Source: Aggregatilinea lenta (lineage in GTDB: Bacteria; Chloroflexota; Anaerolineae; Aggregatilineales; Aggregatilineaceae). From it: a DNA stretch of 64,000 nt. Each line of letters begins with the position of its first letter. Positions within the stretch are counted from its first letter, which is position 1. Below, piece by piece: positions 33,134 through 41,284 of this stretch. The stretch is from contig NZ_BFCB01000003.1 of the NCBI RefSeq assembly GCF_003569045.1, positions 2,418,001-2,482,000 of the forward strand. Reading direction: 5' to 3'. The notes beneath the pieces were generated by a model, which was not told the DNA's origin, searched no databases, and saw only the letters and a list, made by a program, of their open reading frames with translations. A program made the translations under genes and the position numbers.

Positions 33134-33979
33134 GTGTCTTCATCTGTGCCTGCTGCGCCCCTGGAACGGCTGAAATATCTCATCTTTGCGGCGTTGGCGC
33201 TCGTGATTGCGGTCGGGATCGCCGTCCTTATCTGGCGGCGACCCGCACCTGCGACCATCGAGATCGTGCCTCCCGGTCCCACTGAAATCCCTACCTCTAC
33301 CCCCACGCCCGGACCCTTTCTGGTGTACATGACCGGTGCGGTGCAGCAGGCCGAGACGATCGTCACGCTGGATTATGGCAGCCGCGTCTATCAGGCGATC
33401 GAGGCGGCGGGCGGCGCGCTGGACTCGGCGGATCTGGCCCAGGTAAATCTGGCGCAGGTGCTTGAGGACGGCGATCAGGTGCAGGTTCCGACGCGCGCGC
33501 CGGACCTTGACGCGCCCGATCAGCCCTCCGCCACGCCGATCGCGATCACCCCGACGCCAGGTACGCTGACGGTCTACGTGGTGGGGGAGGTGGCGCAGCC
33601 GGAAAGTCTCGTCACGCTGCCGCAGGGCAGCCGCGTGCAGGACGCCATTGAGGCGGCGGGCGGGGCAGCGGCCAACGCCGATCTCAGCCAGGTGAACCTG
33701 AGCCAGCAGCTCAACGACGGCGATTACGTTTACGTGCCGCCGCTGGACGGCGAGCCGATCCAGACCCCGACCCCGAACCACCCCGTATTGGTGCACGTCA
33801 ACAGTGCCACGCCGGAGGAATTGGCGGCGCTGCCGGGTATTGGCCCGTCGCTGGCCGATGCAATTGTGACGTACCGCGACGAGAACGGCCCATTTACATC
33901 GCTGGAAGACCTGGACGCTGTGCCGGGCATCGGCCCCGCGAAGCTGGACGCGATCCGCGAGTTGGTGACGTTCGACTGA
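33134..33979 (+). CDS. ComEA-like DNA-binding protein with two SLBB domains
   Basis: The 281-residue protein has one membrane helix near residues 14-36, then a Thr/Pro linker. Two copies of an SLBB-type domain follow, near 62-112 and 145-197. They share the pattern GSRVxxAIEAAGGAxxxADLxQVNL. A helix-hairpin-helix pair at the end (SATPEELAALPGIGPSLADAI and the DAVPGIGPAKLDAI turn) binds DNA without sequence preference. ComEA is the DNA receptor of natural transformation, and usual forms have one SLBB domain. The GTG start has GGAGA upstream. No comEC is in the window. Confidence 0.85.
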   Translation: MSSSVPAAPLERLKYLIFAALALVIAVGIAVLIWRRPAPATIEIVPPGPTEIPTSTPTPGPFLVYMTGAVQQAETIVTLDYGSRVYQAIEAAGGALDSADLAQVNLAQVLEDGDQVQVPTRAPDLDAPDQPSATPIAITPTPGTLTVYVVGEVAQPESLVTLPQGSRVQDAIEAAGGAAANADLSQVNLSQQLNDGDYVYVPPLDGEPIQTPTPNHPVLVHVNSATPEELAALPGIGPSLADAIVTYRDENGPFTSLEDLDAVPGIGPAKLDAIRELVTFD

Positions 33980-33985
33980 GGGATA

Positions 33986-35500
33986 CTACGAGGCGGGCAG
34001 GCTCTGCACGGCCAGCACATTGCCCCACTGCCATCCGCCAAGCGTGCCTGATTCCGGCTGGCGGGCGTTGGTGAGAATGCGCTGCGGATTGTCGCCGCTG
34101 GTCAGCGGCACGGACCACAGTTCCGATGCGCCGCCCTGAGTCTGGCGGATCACGAACAGGTGCTCGGCCCCGGCCCAAATGACGGCCTGCTCCTCCGCGC
34201 CGCCCGGCAGCTTGATCGGGCGCAGCTCACCATCCTGGGGCGCGTATAAATAGAGACGCTCCCCGACCGGCGCACCGGCCACGATAGTCGCTGCCCACGA
34301 TCCGTTGGGCGCCCAATCGAGCGCGGCGGGGCGGGGGATCTGCGTGGGCACGGTTTGCTGCTGGCCGCTGACCACGTTCACCAGCACCAGCCGGTTGTCC
34401 TGCGCGGTGAGCACGCGTTCCTGGGCGCTGAGCGGCCACGCGAGATTGTCGCCCTGCGCCAGTGTGCTGCCTGGGATCTGTTCCAGCCGATGCGCAACGA
34501 CATCCACCCGGTACAGCGCGGGGCTGGTTCCACGCGCAGCGGCGACCTGATCCCAGGCCAGCAGCACGGATGCGTCGGTGGACCACGCCGCCGGGATCAG
34601 CAGCATGGTGTCCGGCGCGGGGTTGCGCACCAGCTCGCTGCGATAGCCCGTCGCCGGGTCGAGCCGCCACAGGCTGTCGCCGGTCGCGTAAGCGATCGCG
34701 CTGCCATCCCCCGTCCAGATCGGCACGCCCTGCGCGCTTTCGTCGGCGGGAATCAAGGCGCGGCTGCTTTGGGTATCCGCGTCGAATAGGGTCAACTGCC
34801 CGGTTCCATCTGTGTATGCGAGCTGCGCGCCATTCGGTGACCAGTTCCACCCCGCGCCATCCGTGAGGTCGATGCGGGCGTGCGCGGTTTCGTCGTGGGT
34901 GTCGATGACGTGCAGCGTGCTGCCCTGGCCCACCGCCAGCCAGCGACCGTCAGGCGAAAAGGCGATACGCTGCGGGCGCGTGAGGTAAGACAGGCGCATG
35001 ATGGGCTTCACGCCCTTGTCGGACAGATGAATCAGCACCAGGCCATAGTCGGTGCTGGCCGCCACCATCGCCGGAGGGCCGTCATAGTCGCCCGGCAGTT
35101 CCAGGCTGCGCAGCGCGACGGTGCCGCTGGACGGCACGAACAGCAGGAAGGCGATCGCCAGCAGCACCAGCAGCAGGCCCGCCGGGCCCGCCGGGACGAT
35201 CTCCTGCACGCGGTAGCCCAGCGAGGTGCGGCGCGGGGGCCGGTGCCATTCGTCTTGGATGGCGTCGAAGTTCAGTTTCGGAGACGGGGCGGCAGCGTCG
35301 AGCGCGCCGTGCAGATCGTCGCGCAGGCGGCGGCCCAGTGCGGCAACGGCCTCGGCTTTGGCGCGGCATGCCGCACAGTCGGCCAGATGCGCGCGAATGG
35401 TTTCGTTTTCTTCCGGTAAAAGCTGGCCGAGACTGTATTCCTGAAGGGTGATCTCGTCGTAGTGACTCTGCTCTACCGGACGCTTTCCGCTGCCAGCCAT
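33986..35500 (-). CDS. Anti-sigma factor with zinc finger, TM helix and beta-propeller
   Basis: The 504-residue protein begins with a zinc-binding anti-sigma domain: HLADCAACRA gives the HxxxCxxC pattern near residues 38-45. A membrane helix lies near 105-125 (AGLLLVLLAIAFLLFVPSSG). The outer part is a TolB/WD40-like propeller with repeats such as RIAFSPDGRWLAVGQG, WNWSPNGAQLAYTDG and DWAPNGSWAATI. The gene overlaps the upstream sigma gene by 28 bases, so it should bind and hold that factor. Signals sensed by the propeller outside the cell would release it. Confidence 0.85.
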   Translation of the reverse strand: MAGSGKRPVEQSHYDEITLQEYSLGQLLPEENETIRAHLADCAACRAKAEAVAALGRRLRDDLHGALDAAAPSPKLNFDAIQDEWHRPPRRTSLGYRVQEIVPAGPAGLLLVLLAIAFLLFVPSSGTVALRSLELPGDYDGPPAMVAASTDYGLVLIHLSDKGVKPIMRLSYLTRPQRIAFSPDGRWLAVGQGSTLHVIDTHDETAHARIDLTDGAGWNWSPNGAQLAYTDGTGQLTLFDADTQSSRALIPADESAQGVPIWTGDGSAIAYATGDSLWRLDPATGYRSELVRNPAPDTMLLIPAAWSTDASVLLAWDQVAAARGTSPALYRVDVVAHRLEQIPGSTLAQGDNLAWPLSAQERVLTAQDNRLVLVNVVSGQQQTVPTQIPRPAALDWAPNGSWAATIVAGAPVGERLYLYAPQDGELRPIKLPGGAEEQAVIWAGAEHLFVIRQTQGGASELWSVPLTSGDNPQRILTNARQPESGTLGGWQWGNVLAVQSLPAS

Positions 35501-36051
35501 CGAACCTGTTCTTCTCCCAGTTGAGCGCGCAATTTGTCAATTGCGAGGCGTAGTCGTGAACGCGCCGTGTTCAGGGAGCAGCCCATAATGTCTCCCATCT
35601 CCTTATACGTGCAATCGGCGTAAAAGCGTAACACGATTGCCTCGCGGAGTTTGGGGCTGAGCTGGTCTAGAGCGGTGAGCAAACCGGATTCGACCTCTTG
35701 CTGGAGGTAGCTGCTTTCCGGGCCGGGGGTATGGTCGCGGATCTGGTGGCCGAGGCCAAGCCACTGCGCTAGCGGGATGCTGGGCAGAATCTTGCGGCGG
35801 CGCTTATCGCGCGAGCGGCTGACAGTGATGGTGTGCAGCCATGTGCTGAAGCTGCTGAGACCGGCGTCGTAGCGGTGGATGTTCAGCAGCGCATATGTCA
35901 GCGCGTCCTGCGCCACTTCTTCCGCGTCGGCAGAATCGCCGAGCAGACCCAGCGCCAGCCGGAAGGTACGCAGACGGTACACTTCGAACAGTTGCTGCGC
36001 GGCACGTTCGTCACCTTCTTGCGCTCGGCGTACGAACAGGTTGTCGTCCAT
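35473..36051 (-). CDS. ECF-type sigma-70 factor with cognate anti-sigma
   Basis: The 192-residue sigma factor has region 2 (AAQQLFEVYRLRTFRLALGL, AEEVAQDALTYALLNIHRY, FSTWLHTITVSRSRDKRRR). Region 4 is LSPKLREAIVLRFYADCTYK, then MGDIMGCSLNTARSRLRLAI. An AGGT site precedes the ATG. No clear promoter of the housekeeping type could be read upstream, which fits self-controlled transcription but does not prove it. The anti-sigma gene overlaps its 3' end. Confidence 0.9.
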   Translation of the reverse strand: MDDNLFVRRAQEGDERAAQQLFEVYRLRTFRLALGLLGDSADAEEVAQDALTYALLNIHRYDAGLSSFSTWLHTITVSRSRDKRRRKILPSIPLAQWLGLGHQIRDHTPGPESSYLQQEVESGLLTALDQLSPKLREAIVLRFYADCTYKEMGDIMGCSLNTARSRLRLAIDKLRAQLGEEQVRWLAAESVR

Positions 36052-36170
36052 AAGATTCTACCTGGTTCTATCGGGGACTTTTAATTTCGTCTATTTATTG
36101 TACACGCAATCGGGCTGTTTCGTTCGGTCAAATTCACAAATTAAGGCGCAGCAGGAGGCAGCCTGGCGGG

Positions 36171-37475
36171 TCAACCCATCCAGCTTAGCAGCGTGCGCCA
36201 GTCCGCGCTGAAGACAATTTGCCCACGTTTGAGGACGGTATGCGCCAGGTTGCTGCCGAATCGGTAGCTGAGATGTGGGTACGAGGGCACGTCCCACACG
36301 ACGAGGTCAGCCTGCTTGCCGATCTCGACGCTGCCTACCTGGCTGCCGCGTTCGATGGCGTACGCCGCATTGATTGTCGCCGCGACCAGCGCCTCGGCGG
36401 GCGTCAGGTGCAGGTAGCGCGTCGCCAGGGCCATGACGAACTGCATGTTCTCGTTCCAGCCGGTGCCGGGGTTGCAGTCCGTGGCGATAGCGATCGCCGC
36501 GCCCGCATCGATGAAGCGCCGCGCGGGCGTGTAGTGGATATGTCCCAGACCGAACGGCGTCGGCGGCAGAGAGACGGCGATCGTGCCCGACTGCGCGATC
36601 GCCTCGATGTCTTCGTCGGACGTGACCACGACGTGATCGACCGAGGTCGCGCCCAACTCGGCAGCCATGCGGCCCGCCCCCAGCGGCTCGAACTCGTCGA
36701 TGTGGACCTTCAGCAGCAGGCCCTGCGCTTTGGCCGCTTCGAGGATGCGGCGGGTCTGCGCCAGCTCGAACGCGCCGACCTCGCAGAAGACGTCACAGAA
36801 CAGCGGGCCGGGCCAGTGCTCGTCGCGCCACTGCGCCACGGCGGGCAGCATTTCGTCGCAGATGAGGCGCACGTAGCCGTCCGGGTCGCTGGCATATTCG
36901 GGCGGCACCGCGTGCGCGCCGAGAAAGGTCGCTGCTAGCTCCGCCGGGTGCTCCATGTCAAGCAGGGCGATCGCCGACAGCATCGCCAGCTCGGAGGCGG
37001 TGTTCAGTCCGTAGCCGGTCTTGCACTCGATGGTGGTCGATCCGCTGGCGAGCATCGCGTTGAGGCGCGGTTTGGTTTCCTCCATCATCTGGTGGATGTC
37101 GGCCTGGCGTGTGGCGAGCATGGTGCGGTTGATGCCGCCGCCCTCAGCCATGATTTGCTGGTAGGTGACCCCGGCGATGCGCCGCTCGAACTCGTCGGCG
37201 CGATCGCCCGCCCATACCACGTGCGTATGCGGATCGACCAGTCCCGGTGTGACCAGCCGCCCGGCGGCGTCAATCGTGTGGAGCGAGCTGTAGCGCGCGC
37301 TCAGATCGTCGCTGTCACCGATCGCTACGATTACGCCAGCGTGGACCGCAATGGCGGCGTGCTCCATCAGACCCAGCTCACCGAAGCGCTGGCCGCGCTG
37401 GGGGCCGCCGTCCTGGGCCGGGATCGTGCATAGTTGGCCGATGTTGGTCAGCAGAAAATCTATGGATTCACTCAT
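36171..37475 (-). CDS. hutI: Imidazolonepropionase
   Basis: This amidohydrolase opens imidazolone propionate to N-formimino-glutamate, the third step of histidine degradation. Metal ligands lie in [31 protein letters not shown] and [35 protein letters not shown] is typical of the family. At 434 residues the length is slightly above the usual 400-420. The gene is divergent from trmD and not in an operon with hutU. Confidence 0.95.
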   Translation of the reverse strand: MSESIDFLLTNIGQLCTIPAQDGGPQRGQRFGELGLMEHAAIAVHAGVIVAIGDSDDLSARYSSLHTIDAAGRLVTPGLVDPHTHVVWAGDRADEFERRIAGVTYQQIMAEGGGINRTMLATRQADIHQMMEETKPRLNAMLASGSTTIECKTGYGLNTASELAMLSAIALLDMEHPAELAATFLGAHAVPPEYASDPDGYVRLICDEMLPAVAQWRDEHWPGPLFCDVFCEVGAFELAQTRRILEAAKAQGLLLKVHIDEFEPLGAGRMAAELGATSVDHVVVTSDEDIEAIAQSGTIAVSLPPTPFGLGHIHYTPARRFIDAGAAIAIATDCNPGTGWNENMQFVMALATRYLHLTPAEALVAATINAAYAIERGSQVGSVEIGKQADLVVWDVPSYPHLSYRFGSNLAHTVLKRGQIVFSADWRTLLSWMG

Positions 37476-37576
37476 CGCTCACGGGCCTTAGTGGTAACGG
37501 CAAGGCGACATCGCTTTCCGTGGAGCCCTGTGGTACGATGTCGCAGCAGCAGGGCACCAGGAGGAAAACGCTCGCC

Positions 37577-38347
37577 ATGCGGATCGATATTCTGACGCTG
37601 TTTCCAGAGATGTTCGAAGGCCCCTTCACCGAGAGTATTCTCAAGCTCGCGCAGGAACGGGACCTGATCGACATCCGCCTGTATAACATTCGAGATTATA
37701 CCACCGACAAACATCGCACGGTGGACGACACGCCCTACGGCGGGGGCGGGGGCATGGTTATGATGCCCGGCCCGTTGATCGAAGCAGTCGAGGGCGTGCG
37801 CGGCGATGACGCGGCGTGCCCGGTGATCCTCATGACGCCGCAGGGCCGCGTGTTCGATCAGCGCATCGCGCAGGAGCTGGTGGCGCATCCGCGCCTGATG
37901 CTCGTCTGCGGGCGCTACGAGGGCGTGGATGAGCGTGTGCGCAAGCTGGCGATCACGGATGAGATCAGTATCGGGGATTTCGTGCTGACCGGTGGTGAGC
38001 TGCCCGCGATGATGATCGTGGACGCCGTCTCGCGCCTGATTCCCGGCGTGCTGGGTGCGCGCTGGGCAGCGGACGAAGATTCGCACGCGATGGGCCTGCT
38101 CGAATACCCGCACTACACCCGCCCGGCGGATTTTCGCGGGCTGGCGGTTCCTGACGTGCTGCTGGGTGGCGATCACGGCGCGGTCGAGGCATGGCGGCGG
38201 CGCGAGGCGATCCGCCGCACGTGGCAGCGCCGCCCGGATATGCTGCTGACGGCGGATCTCAGCGTGCCGGAGCAGTGGTTCCTGGCGGAGATGGCCGAAG
38301 ACAGCGCCGAAGCGCGGGCCTCGGCGGGCGACGAGACGCCCGGCTGA
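37577..38347 (+). CDS. trmD: tRNA (guanine-N1)-methyltransferase
   Basis: This SPOUT-fold enzyme methylates G37 of tRNAs that read codons starting with C, guarding the reading frame. The knot motifs are [30 protein letters not shown] and [36 protein letters not shown] lies in the C-terminal domain. [16 protein letters not shown] is the standard N-terminus, and AGGAGG lies about twelve bases upstream. TACGAT with a preceding TGTGG at 37529-37539 may be an extended -10 box. rpsT follows but has its own promoter. Confidence 0.96.
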   Translation: MRIDILTLFPEMFEGPFTESILKLAQERDLIDIRLYNIRDYTTDKHRTVDDTPYGGGGGMVMMPGPLIEAVEGVRGDDAACPVILMTPQGRVFDQRIAQELVAHPRLMLVCGRYEGVDERVRKLAITDEISIGDFVLTGGELPAMMIVDAVSRLIPGVLGARWAADEDSHAMGLLEYPHYTRPADFRGLAVPDVLLGGDHGAVEAWRRREAIRRTWQRRPDMLLTADLSVPEQWFLAEMAEDSAEARASAGDETPG

Positions 38348-38378
38348 GATGGCTGAGTCAGCCGGCCGAGATCGAGGC

Positions 38379-38407
38379 TGGACAAAGCGCGGTGGGTTTG
38401 GTACAAT
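38379..38407 (+). promoter_or_regulatory. rpsT promoter
   Basis: TGGACA (38379-38384) and TACAAT (38402-38407) are separated by exactly 17 bases, with TG extending the -10 box. The start codon lies 45 bases further on. Confidence 0.75.
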
Positions 38408-38451
38408 GCCGCAGTCTCATGGAAAGAAGTTGAAGAAGACTGGAGACTTAG

Positions 38452-38721
38452 GTGGCCAATCATAAGTCTGCTCTGAAGCGGATTCGTTCCAACGAAAAGA
38501 AGCGCCAGAGGAACCGCATTTTCCGCTCGCGCACGCGCACGGAAATGAAGAAGGCTCATGCTGCGATTGCTGGGGGCAACGTCGATCAGGCGCGTGAAGC
38601 GACCCTGATGGCCGTTCGCACGCTCGATAAGGCGGCAGTGAAGGGTGTCCTGCACCCAAATAACGCTGCACGTCACAAGAGCCACTTGATGAAGGCTCTT
38701 GCCAGCCTCGAGGCATCCTAG
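38452..38721 (+). CDS. rpsT: 30S ribosomal protein S20
   Basis: This small basic protein binds 16S rRNA early in 30S assembly. The sequence [20 protein letters not shown] and the later [16 protein letters not shown] are canonical. At 89 residues the length is usual. The start is GTG with GGAGA upstream. A terminator follows, so the gene is a single-gene unit. Confidence 0.97.
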   Translation: MANHKSALKRIRSNEKKRQRNRIFRSRTRTEMKKAHAAIAGGNVDQAREATLMAVRTLDKAAVKGVLHPNNAARHKSHLMKALASLEAS

Positions 38722-38758
38722 TAGCGAGCGCTGGTCGCGTTCTCAGTTGAACAGCATG

Positions 38759-38787
38759 AAGGCATCTTTTGCGTGAGATGCCTTTTT
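38759..38787 (+). terminator. Rho-independent terminator after rpsT
   Basis: AAGGCATCT (38759-38767) pairs with AGATGCCTT (38776-38784) over an eight-base loop. A run of five T residues (38783-38787) closes it. Confidence 0.88.
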
Positions 38788-38839
38788 GTGTTTTAAAGTC
38801 TCGCGCGGTGCGGAGTGGATTGGAGCAGGGCGCTGCTGG

Positions 38840-39607
38840 TTAGGTCGGAGTGGCCTGTTTCTTCCTTTTCGATGTTGCGGGCTTGGACGGCTCCGGCTTG
38901 GTCGAATCTTCCGGCAGATCGAGCCGGTAGCCGACGCCGCGCACAGTCTTGAGGTATGTCTTTTTCCCCGATTCCGGCTCGACCACGTCCCGAATCCAAC
39001 GGATGTGTACGTCCAGCGTGCGCGTATCCCCCATGTAATCCGTGTTCCACACCTTCTGCATCAGCTCGCGCCGTTCCAGCGTCTGGTTGGGGTTGCGCAT
39101 GAACTGTTCCATCAGCATGACGAGCTTGGGGGTGAGCTTCTTTTCCGCCCAAGGCGCGGTGAGGGTCTGCTTTTCCAGGTTGAGGGTGAACGGACCGGCC
39201 ACCAGCAGCTCGCCGCCGGGCTGCACGACGAAGCGCTCGATGCGGTTGATGAGCTTGCGCGCGGTGAAAGGCATGGTCAGCACGACATCCGCGGCGCTCT
39301 TGGGCGTGTGCTTGCGGGGTTTCTCTTTTTTGCCGCCCGACTTCTCTTTTTTCGATTCCGCCGCCCGGACGTGGATGATCGGCAAAGCACCCAGCTTCGT
39401 GCGAAGTTGGGCACAAATCCGGTTGCCTGACGTGCGCAGCGACGCCGCATCCACCACGATCACATCGGGACGAGTGACCTGCGCAACCATCAGCCCTTGC
39501 TTACCGGAATGCGCGATGTGGACTTGATATTTACGTTTTAACGCCGTGGCAAAAGAGACACCGTTGGCTCGTGCATTTTCGATGAGGAGAATTTTTCGCG
39601 TCCTCAT
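38840..39607 (-). CDS. OmpR-type response regulator with a degenerate receiver
   Basis: The 255-residue protein has an N-terminal receiver-like domain and a C-terminal winged helix of the OmpR/PhoB type. The latter shows LTPKLVMLMEQFMRNPNQTL, DTRTLDVHIRWIRD and LKTVRGVGYRLDLP. The receiver keeps one Asp in VIVVDAASLR. The usual acidic pair is reduced to LLIENARANG, and the conserved Lys of the KPF motif is Met (LTMPFTARKL). A Lys-rich insert lies before that (KKEKSGGKKEKPRK). It probably works without normal phosphorylation. The C-terminus is Lys/Pro-rich. No kinase gene is adjacent. Confidence 0.88.
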   Translation of the reverse strand: MRTRKILLIENARANGVSFATALKRKYQVHIAHSGKQGLMVAQVTRPDVIVVDAASLRTSGNRICAQLRTKLGALPIIHVRAAESKKEKSGGKKEKPRKHTPKSAADVVLTMPFTARKLINRIERFVVQPGGELLVAGPFTLNLEKQTLTAPWAEKKLTPKLVMLMEQFMRNPNQTLERRELMQKVWNTDYMGDTRTLDVHIRWIRDVVEPESGKKTYLKTVRGVGYRLDLPEDSTKPEPSKPATSKRKKQATPT

Positions 39608-39691
39608 GCGATCCTCTCACAGGTGTGTGCCAGCGGTTGGCTGCGGAGATCCCCCCGGTCTGGTGCTGCCAATACTGATGCTACTCAAGTG

Positions 39692-39719
39692 ATTATAGTG
39701 TCTGACAGTGCGGTGACAA
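39692..39719 (-). promoter_or_regulatory. Promoter of the response regulator gene
   Basis: On the minus strand, TTGTCA (39714-39719) and a perfect TATAAT (39692-39697) are 16 bases apart. This is one of the best promoter matches in the window. The start codon lies 85 bases further on. Confidence 0.75.
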
Positions 39720-40099
39720 CTCCAATTGGGAAAAGGATCGGCAAATCGGTGGTATTTTGGCGGGAATTGATTCTGCAAAGTGAGGGCGGTCAGCGCAGTG
39801 GGCCAAAAATAGCGGCCCGTTTCGCTCCGATACTCCCATATCTGGCATCCTGCCGCGCATCGGATCGGATCGGTAAAGCGTTTGTGCAGTTCCATTAAGG
39901 TTTCTTAACGCTCGGCATATGCATTTTTCCCACGCTTATCCCACGCGATCCCGCGCCTTAACTTTGAATTTTGGGATATGGTGGTTTCGTCGGGGGCGGT
40001 GCGCGTAAGATAGCTGGTAACGACGCGCGCTTTAGGGTAGAACAGTGACGGAGACGTTCGGGCCAGATGCCAGCCTGAACGGTAGAAGGTGAGGCCAGG
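39720..40099. other. Gene-free region between divergent genes
   Basis: I see no gene in these 380 bases, and short open frames here lack ribosome sites. The inverted repeat TTAAG-GTTT-CTTAA lies at 39895-39908. A five-base tandem repeat (CGGAT, about three copies) lies near 39870. CCCACGC occurs twice near 39928-39947, with CCCGCGC close behind. No convincing promoter for the downstream peptidase gene could be read. Confidence 0.4.
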
Positions 40100-41284
40100 G
40101 TGGACTTTTCCAACGGAATCATTCATTGGCTGGCGAACAGCGCCGCGCTGAACGAAGTCCGCCAGGGCATCGACGAAGAAGCACTGCTCGCCGAGGCGAT
40201 CGCCGTGCAGCAGATTCCGGCTCCTACCTTTGCCGAAGGACCGCGTGCAGAGTACGTCCGCCGCCGCTTCGAGCAAGCGGGTTTGCAGGACGCGCGTGTG
40301 GACGTGTTGTTCAACGTGGTCGGGCGCTGGCCCGGCACGTATCCCGACCGGCCTGCCGTGATGCTATCGGCCCACCTGGATACCGTGTTTGGAGCCGGGG
40401 CGGATCTCTCCGTGCGGAGGGAGGGAAACCGGCTGTACGGACCCGGCATCGGCGACAACAGCGTCGCGGTGGCGGGGTTGCTCGCGCTGCTCGACCTGTT
40501 TGCGCGCCACTCGATTCGCCCCGACGCGGATATCTGGTTTGTGGCCAACAGCCGCGAAGAGGGCCTGGGCAACCTCGACGGCATCCGCGCCGTATGGGAG
40601 CAGCTTCATGACCGGCTCGGCGCGGCGCTGGTGGTCGAAGGCATGGCGTTGGGACGCGTCTATCGCGCAGGGATCGCCGTGCGCCGGTTGAAAATTACGT
40701 GCCATGCGCCGGGGGGCCACAGTTGGCTGCATTTCGGATCGCCGAGCGCCGTGCACGGGCTGATCAAGCTCGGCGCGCGTATTCTCGATATCAAGCCGCC
40801 CGAAAAACCCCGGACCACCTACAACATCGGCGTGATCGAAGGCGGCTGTTCGGTGAACAGTCTGGCGACCTCCGCGCATTTTTATCTCGACATGCGGTCC
40901 GAAACGGCGCGCGCGCTACACACATTGGAGCAGGCCGTGAACGCCGCGATTGCCGCGTGCCGCAACCGCGAGGTGACGTTTGACGTCGAGGTGGTGGGCG
41001 ACCGTCCGTCCGGGGCGATCGATCCGGCACATCCGCTGGTGCAGACTGCCGTGTCGGCGCTGCATGCGATCGGTATACGCGGCGTTTTGGACGCAGGCAG
41101 CACCGACGCCAACGTGCTGCTGGCGAACGGACTGCCCACCATCACCGTGGGGCTGAGCGTCGGCGGCAATGCGCACCGCCCGGACGAGTTTGTTGAGGTC
41201 GGTCCGGTCGGCAAAGGGCTGTGGCATCTGCTGCTGCTGGTCCTCGCGACGGCCCAGCAGGTTCACACCTGGCACGCGGATTAG
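40100..41284 (+). CDS. M20-family metallopeptidase/deacylase
   Basis: This 394-residue zinc hydrolase matches the PepT/ArgE/CPG2 group. Metal-ligand motifs are MLSAHLDTVFG, GPGIGDNSVAVAG, NSREEGLGNLDG (the catalytic Glu pair) and GNAHRPDEFVE near the end. A dimerisation domain lies between about residues 195 and 305. The GTG start has AGGTGAGG upstream. Family members release amino acids from peptides or N-acyl groups; the substrate is unknown. The stop codon overlaps that of the convergent regulator gene (TTAG at 41281-41284). Confidence 0.87.
   Translation: MDFSNGIIHWLANSAALNEVRQGIDEEALLAEAIAVQQIPAPTFAEGPRAEYVRRRFEQAGLQDARVDVLFNVVGRWPGTYPDRPAVMLSAHLDTVFGAGADLSVRREGNRLYGPGIGDNSVAVAGLLALLDLFARHSIRPDADIWFVANSREEGLGNLDGIRAVWEQLHDRLGAALVVEGMALGRVYRAGIAVRRLKITCHAPGGHSWLHFGSPSAVHGLIKLGARILDIKPPEKPRTTYNIGVIEGGCSVNSLATSAHFYLDMRSETARALHTLEQAVNAAIAACRNREVTFDVEVVGDRPSGAIDPAHPLVQTAVSALHAIGIRGVLDAGSTDANVLLANGLPTITVGLSVGGNAHRPDEFVEVGPVGKGLWHLLLLVLATAQQVHTWHAD

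Noticed and set aside
39623-39898. Open frame of 91 codons in the region between the response regulator and the peptidase
   Set aside because: It runs through the response regulator promoter, lacks a ribosome site and has no recognisable protein features.
39920-39950. DnaA-box-like TTATCCCAC and nearby CCCACGC repeats as a replication origin
   Set aside because: The match to the DnaA box is imperfect and single, and no dnaA, dnaN or AT-rich unwinding region is near.
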